The position numbers were made by a program, and so were the translations under genes. Shown piece after piece: positions 19,610-26,764 of a stretch of 64,000 nucleotides of DNA. The notes under the pieces were generated by a model that worked only from the letters and a program-made list of their open reading frames with translations, had not been told where the DNA came from and ran no database searches. The stretch comes from Janthinobacterium rivuli (GTDB taxonomy: Bacteria; Pseudomonadota; Gammaproteobacteria; Burkholderiales; Burkholderiaceae_D): contig NZ_WFLJ01000002.1 in assembly GCF_009208735.1 (NCBI RefSeq), positions 62,001 to 126,000 of the forward strand, read 5' to 3'. Each line of letters opens with the position of its first letter. The first letter of the stretch is position 1.

Positions 19610-20218
19610 TTATTGAGGGTCCACGCGGACCTGGCCATGCTCGACTGACAGTTTATCGTCAATGAACAGGCGGATGGCGCGCGGGTAAAGCAGATGTTCC
19701 TGTACCAGCACGCGCGCCGATAAGCTGTCTTCTGTGTCGCCTGGCAAGACGGGGACTGTCGCGCTCGCCACGGCCGGGCCATGATCGAGCTCGGCAGTCA
19801 CGAAATGCACGGTCGCGCCGTGTTCCGTCACGCCCGCCTCGAGCGCCTGACGGTGCGTGGCCATGCCCGGGAACAGCGGCAGCAGCGACGGGTGGATATT
19901 GAGCATGCGCCCCGCGTAATGCTCGACGAAGGGCGGCGTCAGGATACGCATGAAACCGGCCAGCACGACCAGGTCGGGGGCGAAGCCGTCGATCACGGCT
20001 TGCAGCGCCGCATCAAACTGCTCGCGGCTGGCATAATCCTTGTTGGCAACGACTGCCGTCGCTATCCCATGTTCCGCGGCAAAAACCAATCCCTGGGCAT
20101 CGGCCCGGTTACTGATGACGGCGGCAATCCGGGCAGGCCATTGCTCGGCTTGCGCCGCGCGTACGACCGCTTCCATGTTGCTGCCGCGTCCGGAAATGAG
20201 GATAACGATATTTTTCAT
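19610..20218 (-). CDS. purN: Phosphoribosylglycinamide formyltransferase
   Basis: Third step of purine synthesis: transfers the formyl group of 10-formyl-THF to GAR. The protein has 202 aa. Motifs are ILISGRGSNMEA, AAVISNRADAQGL, the catalytic MLNIHPSLLPLFPG and the HxxTxELDxGP segment (VHFVTAELDHGP). The ATG at 20216-20218 (MKNIVIL) is chosen over one three codons upstream because the beta strand begins there. It probably forms an operon with rsmB. FolD at 48.9 kb helps supply its cofactor. Confidence 0.95.
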   Translation of the reverse strand: MKNIVILISGRGSNMEAVVRAAQAEQWPARIAAVISNRADAQGLVFAAEHGIATAVVANKDYASREQFDAALQAVIDGFAPDLVVLAGFMRILTPPFVEHYAGRMLNIHPSLLPLFPGMATHRQALEAGVTEHGATVHFVTAELDHGPAVASATVPVLPGDTEDSLSARVLVQEHLLYPRAIRLFIDDKLSVEHGQVRVDPQ

Positions 20219-20374
20219 AGCGCGCATTGTACCCGCTATGGCGATGCGAATCTAGAAAGGCCGGTATTATTGTTGCGGCGCAACATGAGCGCCGGCGCCC
20301 CGCAGCCGCCCGGCGATGCCGAGTCTCACCGGCGCCGGAGGCCGGTTTGACGGCGTCGCGGCAAGAGTAAGTAT

Positions 20375-20773
20375 TTACTCGAACGAATAGAAGACGCGGA
20401 ACGGGACTTTCTTCTCGGCCCAGTAGTCGGCCGCGTCGCGGAACACGTCGAGCAGGATCTCGCGCGCTTCCTTGTCAAATTTTTGCGTATTTGGCAATTG
20501 CTCGAGCACCACCAGGAAACCCGTCTGCGTGCCCGCCTTGAACATGGTGTCCGTCAGGCACAGGCGCAGGGCATCGAAATTCTTCGCCAGGTTTTTCGGA
20601 AACAGGAATGCTTCTGCAATAATGCCGATGACTTGTTGTTTGGTCTGTCCAGCGTTGCAATGCGCATATAAAAAGTGCTGCCCGAGACGGATCGCCTCGT
20701 CTTGTAATTCGGTCACGCGAAAGGCACGGATGGACTGGACAAGGTTGGGCGGCACGGTTAGTAACAAACTCAT
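20375..20773 (-). CDS. Barstar-family protein (orphan)
   Basis: Small acidic protein of 132 aa with the barstar fold. Signature parts are FLFPKNLAKNFDALRLCLTD (the barnase-binding helix region) and a C-terminal FRDAADYWAEKKVPFRVFYSFE strand. Barstar is the inhibitor of the RNase barnase. No barnase-like toxin is encoded nearby, so this is an orphan inhibitor or a house RNase regulator. It sits between purN and the glycine-zipper gene. Confidence 0.82.
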   Translation of the reverse strand: MSLLLTVPPNLVQSIRAFRVTELQDEAIRLGQHFLYAHCNAGQTKQQVIGIIAEAFLFPKNLAKNFDALRLCLTDTMFKAGTQTGFLVVLEQLPNTQKFDKEAREILLDVFRDAADYWAEKKVPFRVFYSFE

Positions 20774-21174
20774 TTTTCCCTCAAATCGACCTGTTATGTA
20801 TGGATCTCTTCTAGCTGCTCTTCTTATTGCATCCCCGCACGCGGGTCAATGCGCACGCGGTGATTCGATCTGTATCAACTTTTATGCGATTCAGTGCGAT
20901 TTTATATAAGCCATACGCGTATTAGGGTAACGTGTTGTCCTGCATGAATCAACCCGAATATGATGTCAAACGCAAGATTTGTTACAAACCGCTGGTTTCA
21001 AGTCACTTCAACATCTTGTATCGATTGAAAGTGCATGTTACAGACTGTGGGGCAAGGGGCTTGGGCTGTTACATTTTGTTGCCATGCGAAACACTTGCCC
21101 CGGTCTGGCGGGATTACTATAGTCCCAAGTTGTAAAAAATACCCTGAAAGATTCTCTAGATAACGAGGTTACAA
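20774..21174. other. Gene-free stretch
   Basis: About 400 bp between divergent genes, AT-richer than its surroundings. It must contain the promoters for the barstar gene and the glycine-zipper gene. A TTACTATAGT segment at ~21114-21123 could be a -10 region for the latter. No RNA gene or repeat was recognised. Confidence 0.5.
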
Positions 21175-21687
21175 ATGAACTTGCAAGCCAAATTGATGAT
21201 GTCTGCCCTCTGTATCGGCGCATTGCCACTCGCCCAGGCCGCCGACTTTGAAGATTTCGGCAAGGTCGTGCGCGTCGTGCCGCAAGTGGAACAGATCAAC
21301 CGCCCACGCCAGGAATGCCGTACGGAATATGTGCAAGTCCAGGCACCGCCGCAACAGCGCAGCGCTGGCGGCTCCATCGTCGGCGGTATCGCCGGCGCCC
21401 TGCTCGGCAGCCAGGTCGGTGGCGGCAATGGCCGCACGGCCGCCGCCGCCGCTGGCGCGATTGCCGGTGCCGTCGTCGGCGACCGGGTCGACAACCAGAA
21501 CAATTACCAGGGCGGCATGCAGGAACAAGCCGTCAAGCAATGCCGCCAGGTCGATCACTGGGAATCGCGCAACAATGGCTACCAGGTCACCTACGACTAC
21601 CGCGGCCGCAACTACACGAGCATCATGTCCTACGATCCGGGCGAACGCATCCGCCTGCGTGTCTCGATCGAACCAGCTCAACAGTAA
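21175..21687 (+). CDS. Glycine-zipper 2TM domain outer-surface protein
   Basis: Exported protein of 170 aa. A signal peptide covers residues 1-22 (ending PLAQA). The glycine-zipper hairpin GGSIVGGIAGALLGSQVGGG / AAAAAGAIAGAVVGDRV at about 65-105 is typical of the Rickettsia 17-kDa antigen/SlyB/OsmB-like group, which associates with the outer membrane. The C-terminus (CRQVDHWESRNNGYQVTYDYRGRNY) is the beta domain common in this group. No lipobox Cys follows the signal peptide, so it is not an obvious lipoprotein. Confidence 0.85.
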   Translation: MNLQAKLMMSALCIGALPLAQAADFEDFGKVVRVVPQVEQINRPRQECRTEYVQVQAPPQQRSAGGSIVGGIAGALLGSQVGGGNGRTAAAAAGAIAGAVVGDRVDNQNNYQGGMQEQAVKQCRQVDHWESRNNGYQVTYDYRGRNYTSIMSYDPGERIRLRVSIEPAQQ

Positions 21688-21709
21688 GCGCGGCAACCGG
21701 CCCGTACCA

Positions 21710-21736
21710 TGCCAGCCCCAGCGGCTGGCATTTTTT
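21710..21736 (+). terminator. Terminator after glycine-zipper gene
   Basis: Stem TGCCAGCC/GGCTGGCA followed by six T. Confidence 0.88.
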
Positions 21737-21784
21737 ATGGCGCCCCGGCGCGGGCTATAATGCGGCACACTTTCAGGCCGCCTT

Positions 21785-22573
21785 ATGCTTATCAAACGAA
21801 AATCCATCGAACAAGTCGAATCCTCGCGCCCCGCGCGCAAGCCCCGCTATGCCCCCGTGACCCTGTCCGAAATGGATGGCGTGCGCTATCTGCATTTCGG
21901 CACGGAATGGGTGCAGGGCGCCATGCGCATCCGCAAGCCGGACTGGCCGGAGCTCGAATACGCGCAGCAGATGATGGCGTGGATGCTGTGGATCGAGCAA
22001 CCTCAGCGCCTCGCTCAGCTGGGCCTGGGCACGGCCGCGCTGACCAAGTTCTGCTACCGCCAGTTCCCGCAGGCGCAAGTCGAGGCCATCGAACTGAACC
22101 CGTCCGTCATCACCATCTGCGCATCGATGTTCAAGCTGCCGCCCAACGACGAGCGCCTGCACGTGCGCGAGATGGATGCGCTCGACTACGTCAACGACGA
22201 CGCCAACCACGGCACCCTGGACGCCCTGCAAGTGGACCTGTATGACGCCACGGCGCGCGGTCCCGTGCTCGACAGCGCCGATTTCTATGCAGCCTGTTGC
22301 GCCTGCCTGGCGCCGCACGGCATCATGACGGTCAACCTGTTTGGCGACCACCCCAGCTACGCGAAGAACATCAAGGCGATGAAGTTTGCGTTTGAACAGG
22401 TGATCTGCCTGCCGGAAGTCCATGATGGGAACGTGGTGGCGATCGCTTTCAAGACGAAAGTGGCACTCGATACGGAAGCGCAAGCGGCCCTGCTCGAGCG
22501 CGCCAAACAGATCGTCGCCGAGACCAAGCTGCCCGCCAAGTCCTGGGTCAAGGGCATCGCCAGCACCCTGTAA
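21785..22573 (+). CDS. Spermidine synthase-like methyltransferase-fold protein
   Basis: 262-aa protein of the SpeE superfamily. Family-like parts are YAQQMMAWMLWI (position of the gate region), QLGLGTAALTKFCYRQFP (nucleotide-binding Gly loop), VEAIELNPSV (acidic end of beta2) and the DALQVDLYDATARGP segment in the active-site loop. The canonical decarboxy-SAM/putrescine GG(G)DG motif is replaced by GLGTAAL, so true aminopropyl transfer is uncertain. It is followed 46 bp later by the GspE-like gene. Confidence 0.75.
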   Translation: MLIKRKSIEQVESSRPARKPRYAPVTLSEMDGVRYLHFGTEWVQGAMRIRKPDWPELEYAQQMMAWMLWIEQPQRLAQLGLGTAALTKFCYRQFPQAQVEAIELNPSVITICASMFKLPPNDERLHVREMDALDYVNDDANHGTLDALQVDLYDATARGPVLDSADFYAACCACLAPHGIMTVNLFGDHPSYAKNIKAMKFAFEQVICLPEVHDGNVVAIAFKTKVALDTEAQAALLERAKQIVAETKLPAKSWVKGIASTL

Positions 22574-22619
22574 GCGCCGGCCACCCAGGCAAGGCCGGCC
22601 GCCATGAAAGGCGCCGGCC

Positions 22620-24371
22620 ATGTCCGCATCCCCTCCTCCCGACACGCCGCTGCAACTTCCGCAACTGCTGGCCTGGCTGCAGGAAGACGGCTTGCTCGAC
22701 GCCGCGCAAGCGGCCGCCATGCAGGCCCAGGCCGCCCTGCTGCCGACGCCGGCCCTGCATCCGCTGTGCGGCATCGCCCACGGCGCGCTGACGCTCGACA
22801 CCCTGTGCGCCTGGCTGGCGCGGCGGGCCGGCTTGCCGTATCTGCGCATCGATCCCCTGCACATCGATTTCAGCCAGGTGGCCGACGTCATGACGGCCGG
22901 CTATGCGGCCCGCTTCAATATCCTGCCCGTGGAAAGCACGCCAGAACGCATCGTCATCGCCACGGCCCAGCCCTACGCGCTCGCTTGGCAGGCACAGCTG
23001 GGGAATCTTGCGCCGCGCAAACTGAGCCTCGTCATCGCCAATCCGCTGCACATCGCCGACGCCATCGCGCAATTTTTCAGCCTGGCCAGTTCCGTCAAGG
23101 TGGCACGCCAGGCGTCCACGCAAGACATGGCGCTGCGCCACAATTTCGAGCAACTGGTGGAACTGGGGCGCAACAAGGGCAACCTGGACGCCAATGACCA
23201 GCACGTGGTGCGCATCGTCGACTGGCTGTGGCAATACGCGTTTGCCCAGCGCGCCTCCGACATCCATCTGGAACCGAAGCGCGACGCGGGCCTCGTGCGC
23301 CTGCGCATCGACGGCCGCCTGCACCAGGCCTACCAGCTGCCACCCGCCGTCATGCTGGCCATGACGGCGCGCATCAAGTTGCTCGGGCGCATGGACGTCG
23401 TGGAAAAGCGCCGCCCCCAGGATGGCCGCATCAAGACGCGCAATGCACAGGGCCAGGAAATCGAGCTGCGCCTGTCGACCTTGCCCACGGCCTTCGGCGA
23501 AAAACTCGTCATGCGCATCTTCGACCCGGAAGTGGCCGTCAAGAGTCTCGCCGAGCTGGGCTTTCCGCCCGCCGACGCGGAACGCTGGCGCCAGCTGACG
23601 GCGCGCACGCACGGCATCGTGCTGGTGACGGGCCCGACCGGCTCCGGCAAGACCAGCACCCTGTACAGCACCTTGAAGGCGCTGGCCGGCAGCGAAGTCA
23701 ATGTGTGCACGGTGGAAGACCCCATCGAAATGGTCGAGCCGGCCTTCAACCAGATGCAGGTGCAAACCCAGGCCGGCATCGAACTGTCGTTTGCCGATGG
23801 CGTGCGGGCGCTGATGCGGCAAGACCCCGACATCATCATGGTGGGCGAGATCCGCGACCTGGCCACGGCAGAGATGGCCATCCAGGCGGCGCTGACGGGG
23901 CACCTGGTGCTGTCGACCCTGCACACCAACGACGCGCCCTCGGCCGTCATGCGCCTGCTGGAACTGGGCCTGCCCGCCTATCTGCTGGAAGCGTGCCTGG
24001 CCGGCGTGCTGGCGCAGCGCCTGCTGCGCTGCCTGTGCCCGGACTGCAAGGAGCTGGATACCGCCCCAGGCGCCGCGCCATGGCAGCGCCTGACGGGCGG
24101 CCAGCTGGAACGGCCAGACGTCATCTACCGCCCCGTCGGCTGCGCCCTGTGCCGGCACAGCGGCTACCTGGGGCGCGCCGGCATTTATGAACTGCTGAGC
24201 GTGACGGAAGCGTTCGGCCAGCTGGTCAAGACGGGCGCCGACCTGCACGCCCTGCGCCGCCAGAGCATCCTTGACGGCATGACGCCGCTGCGCCTCGCCG
24301 GCGCGCGCAAGATCATCGATGGCACAACCAGCATCGATGAAGTGCTGAAGCTCACGGCAGCCCTGCCTTAG
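22620..24371 (+). CDS. GspE/PilB-family secretion ATPase
   Basis: Hexameric ATPase of 583 aa that powers type II secretion or type IV pilus assembly. An N-terminal MshEN-like domain covers about 20-160. Walker A GPTGSGKTS is at ~338-346, the Asp box includes CTVEDPIE, Walker B is DPDIIMVGEIRD at ~402-413, and the His box is STLHTNDAPSA. A tetracysteine zinc site (CLCPDC ... CALC) is present, as in GspE and PilB. No other secretion or pilus genes are nearby, so it is an isolated gene whose machine lies elsewhere. Confidence 0.9.
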   Translation: MSASPPPDTPLQLPQLLAWLQEDGLLDAAQAAAMQAQAALLPTPALHPLCGIAHGALTLDTLCAWLARRAGLPYLRIDPLHIDFSQVADVMTAGYAARFNILPVESTPERIVIATAQPYALAWQAQLGNLAPRKLSLVIANPLHIADAIAQFFSLASSVKVARQASTQDMALRHNFEQLVELGRNKGNLDANDQHVVRIVDWLWQYAFAQRASDIHLEPKRDAGLVRLRIDGRLHQAYQLPPAVMLAMTARIKLLGRMDVVEKRRPQDGRIKTRNAQGQEIELRLSTLPTAFGEKLVMRIFDPEVAVKSLAELGFPPADAERWRQLTARTHGIVLVTGPTGSGKTSTLYSTLKALAGSEVNVCTVEDPIEMVEPAFNQMQVQTQAGIELSFADGVRALMRQDPDIIMVGEIRDLATAEMAIQAALTGHLVLSTLHTNDAPSAVMRLLELGLPAYLLEACLAGVLAQRLLRCLCPDCKELDTAPGAAPWQRLTGGQLERPDVIYRPVGCALCRHSGYLGRAGIYELLSVTEAFGQLVKTGADLHALRRQSILDGMTPLRLAGARKIIDGTTSIDEVLKLTAALP

Positions 24372-24399
24372 CAGACCTGCACTTTCTCGCAGGAATGCT

Positions 24400-24427
24400 T
24401 TGCATTCTTTTTCAACTGATATATAAT
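24400..24427 (+). promoter_or_regulatory. tRNA-Lys promoter
   Basis: -35 TTGCAT (24400-24405), -10 TATAAT (24422-24427), spacer 16 bp, 12 bp ahead of the tRNA 5' end. Confidence 0.75.
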
Positions 24428-24439
24428 GCGGCCTCTTTC

Positions 24440-24515
24440 GGGTCGTTAGCTCAGCTGGTAGAGCAGCGGACTTTTAATCCGTTGGTCGCAGGTTCGAATC
24501 CCGCACGGCCTACCA
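24440..24515 (+). tRNA. tRNA-Lys (anticodon TTT)
   Basis: A 76-nt cloverleaf with encoded CCA. It has a D-loop TAGCTCAGCTGGTAGAGCA, an anticodon stem GCGGA-CTTTTAAT-CCG around TTT, and a T-arm CGCAGGTTCGAATCCCGC. The acceptor stem GGGTCGT/ACGGCCT closes with a G1.U72 wobble and a second U4.G69 wobble, unlike the common GGGTCGT/ACGACCC form. Confidence 0.95.
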
Positions 24516-24530
24516 CGAATGCGCAGTACC

Positions 24531-24560
24531 AAAAAGCCAATCCTTCGGGATTGGCTTTTT
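24531..24560 (+). terminator. Terminator after tRNA-Lys
   Basis: 13-bp stem AAAAAGCCAATCC/GGATTGGCTTTTT capped by a stable TTCG tetraloop; usable in both directions. Confidence 0.9.
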
Positions 24561-24621
24561 GCGTTTCCGGCCCCACGGTTATACTGGCCCTTCGTCTTGC
24601 CAGCCCTGAAAGAAGAAACGC

Positions 24622-25020
24622 ATGAAACTTGTCGCCACCCTGTTACTTGCCACCGCCTGCCTGCCCGCGCAGGCGCAAGCGCCCATCGTGCTCGATGGCC
24701 AGTACAGCGCGCGCACGGACGAGATGAGCCTGGAGATCATCGGCAACCGCGTCTGCTTCGCGCCCGACAAGGCGCAATGGGGGCGCTTGCCCCGCCCTGC
24801 CGCCCAGCATGAGATATGGTTTTGCTTTTCCAACGATGGCGAGGCGCGCCGGCTGCTGCGCGTGCCCGCGCGCCAGGCCGACAATTGCGGCTGGCAGGCG
24901 CGTGCGCGCATCATCATCGACAGCTATCAACCGTATGTGGAGCAAGGCGACGGCAACGACATGGCACGGCTGGCGTCGGTGATCAAGGTGGCGCAGCCGA
25001 ACGCCATCGCCTGCGAGTAA
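24622..25020 (+). CDS. Exported hypothetical protein
   Basis: 132-aa protein with a signal peptide MKLVATLLLATACLPAQAQA and no recognised domain. The mature part has four Cys (RVCFAP, IWFCFS, DNCGWQ and a C-terminal AIACE) that could form two periplasmic disulfides. It is convergent with the small gene at 25035. Function unknown. Confidence 0.7.
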   Translation: MKLVATLLLATACLPAQAQAPIVLDGQYSARTDEMSLEIIGNRVCFAPDKAQWGRLPRPAAQHEIWFCFSNDGEARRLLRVPARQADNCGWQARARIIIDSYQPYVEQGDGNDMARLASVIKVAQPNAIACE

Positions 25021-25034
25021 TCAGTTCAGTTCGA

Positions 25035-25538
25035 TCAGTCCAGTTCGTTTTCCTGCAGATAGCGCGCGAACAAGTCGCCATCGGCCAGCGGGCACGCAAA
25101 GCCCGCGCCCCAGTCGGCCAGCAGCAGGTGCTCCTTCAAGGGCAACAGCATCAGTTCGGGCATGCCATCGCTGCACCACAGGTCGCACACGACACCGTGC
25201 TCGTCCAGGCCGGCGAATAATGTTTCCGTCTTGTCGCCGCCAAAGGCCAGCACGTTCTTGCATTCCACGCGGTAACTGCTGTAGCCCGTGTAGACGGCGC
25301 CATACGGCGGCAAGGCGTCCGCCAGCGCCACCCGCAGCTGGTCCGCCGTGAGGCCCAGCACGCGCAGCGGCGACGGCGGCGCCTCGGGCACGTACATGTC
25401 CGTCCAGCCGGCGCCGCTGCGGTGCGCGTCGGCGAACGCCTGCTGCTCGCCCATCTGCGTCAAACAATGCTGTAAATTATCCAATGGCAACAGCTCGATC
25501 ATGCAAAAATCGTCTTCGTGGTAATACGCTTCCCGCAT
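25035..25538 (-). CDS. Hypothetical protein
   Basis: 167-aa acidic cytoplasmic protein (no signal peptide or membrane segment), starting MREAYYHEDDFCMIELLPLD. It is rich in acidic and aromatic residues. I do not recognise the family; size, acidity and the position 3 bp after an LprI-like gene are compatible with an immunity or accessory protein, but this is only a guess. The stop lies 15 bp from the convergent exported protein gene. Confidence 0.65.
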   Translation of the reverse strand: MREAYYHEDDFCMIELLPLDNLQHCLTQMGEQQAFADAHRSGAGWTDMYVPEAPPSPLRVLGLTADQLRVALADALPPYGAVYTGYSSYRVECKNVLAFGGDKTETLFAGLDEHGVVCDLWCSDGMPELMLLPLKEHLLLADWGAGFACPLADGDLFARYLQENELD

Positions 25539-25541
25539 GGC

Positions 25542-26588
25542 TTAATTCCCCAGCAAATCTTGCAGTTGCACATTGCGCCGCGACGTCAGGCGGCCAGCCC
25601 AGGTCTCGCTCGTCACGGATGGATAACGCACGGCGCCGAAATTCATCCAGGCATCGCGATACGCCAGCCACAGGCGCTGGGTGGCGCGGATGCCATCCTT
25701 GCCCACGGCGCCCGCATGGGTTTCCGCCGGCTTCTTCATCAGCTTGCCGTAGATGGCGTTGAGCTCCTTGTCGAGCGCCGCCGCCTGCTCCCTGGACATG
25801 CCTGGCGGCAGCTTGCCCGCCTCGTACTCGCGCAGATCCTGCGCCAGCAGATCGAGCTCTGCCGTGCGGGCGGCGATGCTCAGGGCGCCGCGCGCCGTGC
25901 CGCTCAAATCCGTTTCGTTGGCCGCGCGCGCGTCGGCAAACTTGCTTGCCGCCGCCTGCAGTTTTTGCAGCGACGCTTGCGCCACGGCCGGCATGGCCGC
26001 ACTGACCTTATCTGTCGCCTGCGCACGCACGCGCTGCTTTTGCCGAGCATCGATGGCGCCGCATACGCCCATCATGTAGCCGCTGGTGATGTCGTCGCAC
26101 AAATCGATCAGGCCGCGTCCGCTGGCGTTAATCTGCTGCAAATGTTCGATGCGGCCCTGCATCTCGGCCGGCGCCGCATCGATGCTGCACGCGTATTTCA
26201 GCGCCAGCAAGGGGTCCTTCTGCACGCCCTGTCCATTCTGGTACAGCATCATCAAGACGGCGCTATTCTGCGTGGCCATGGCGCAATGACGCACGGGACG
26301 CCAGTCCGCCGGCTTGGGCGAGGACATACTCTTGGTATCGTAATACAGGTCAGTCGCCTGGCACTGCTGCAAGGCTGCCACGGCGGATGGCGCCGGCAGG
26401 TCGGCGGGCGGCGGCGCCGCCTCCTTGACCTTCAGACAGCCCGCATACCAGGCCGTGCTTTCCGCATGACCCACGCCCATGGCGCTGGTATTCGGGTACG
26501 GTGCGGCGACGGCGGCAAAACCCGGGCTGGCAAGCAGCACGCCTGCCCCCAGCAAGAGCGTTTTCAATAAGGGTAGACAAATTTTCAT
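25542..26588 (-). CDS. Exported protein with LprI/DUF1311-like C-terminus
   Basis: 348 aa with a signal peptide ending GFAAVA. The first half has paired Cys and short helical repeat-like text (LMMLYQNGQGVQKDPLLALKYAC) reminiscent of Sel1 repeats. The last ~90 residues carry the lysozyme-inhibitor LprI-type pattern: LDKELNAIYGKLMK, IRATQRLWLAYRDAWMNF. DUF1311 proteins act in the periplasm, some as lysozyme inhibitors. It is followed 3 bp later by the gene at 25035, so the two probably form an operon. Confidence 0.75.
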   Translation of the reverse strand: MKICLPLLKTLLLGAGVLLASPGFAAVAAPYPNTSAMGVGHAESTAWYAGCLKVKEAAPPPADLPAPSAVAALQQCQATDLYYDTKSMSSPKPADWRPVRHCAMATQNSAVLMMLYQNGQGVQKDPLLALKYACSIDAAPAEMQGRIEHLQQINASGRGLIDLCDDITSGYMMGVCGAIDARQKQRVRAQATDKVSAAMPAVAQASLQKLQAAASKFADARAANETDLSGTARGALSIAARTAELDLLAQDLREYEAGKLPPGMSREQAAALDKELNAIYGKLMKKPAETHAGAVGKDGIRATQRLWLAYRDAWMNFGAVRYPSVTSETWAGRLTSRRNVQLQDLLGN

Positions 26589-26764
26589 GTTGAATCAGCG
26601 CCAGCGTGAGTAAAGCGGCAAGTTTAACTGATCGGCCAGGCCGCGCCCGCCCGATACGCGCCCATCCCGCCTGGTAAGTAACGGTTCATGACCTTGGCAG
26701 CGATGGAAACGATGGGCAATAATGTTGCTCGCTGTACTTTTTTTTCACTTCCCGGACCACGCCC

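Noticed and set aside
20281..20345. GC-rich inverted segments between purN and the barstar gene (GGCGCCGG/CCGGCGCC).
   Set aside because: Arms are short and irregular, no U tract; cannot be called a terminator or repeat with confidence.
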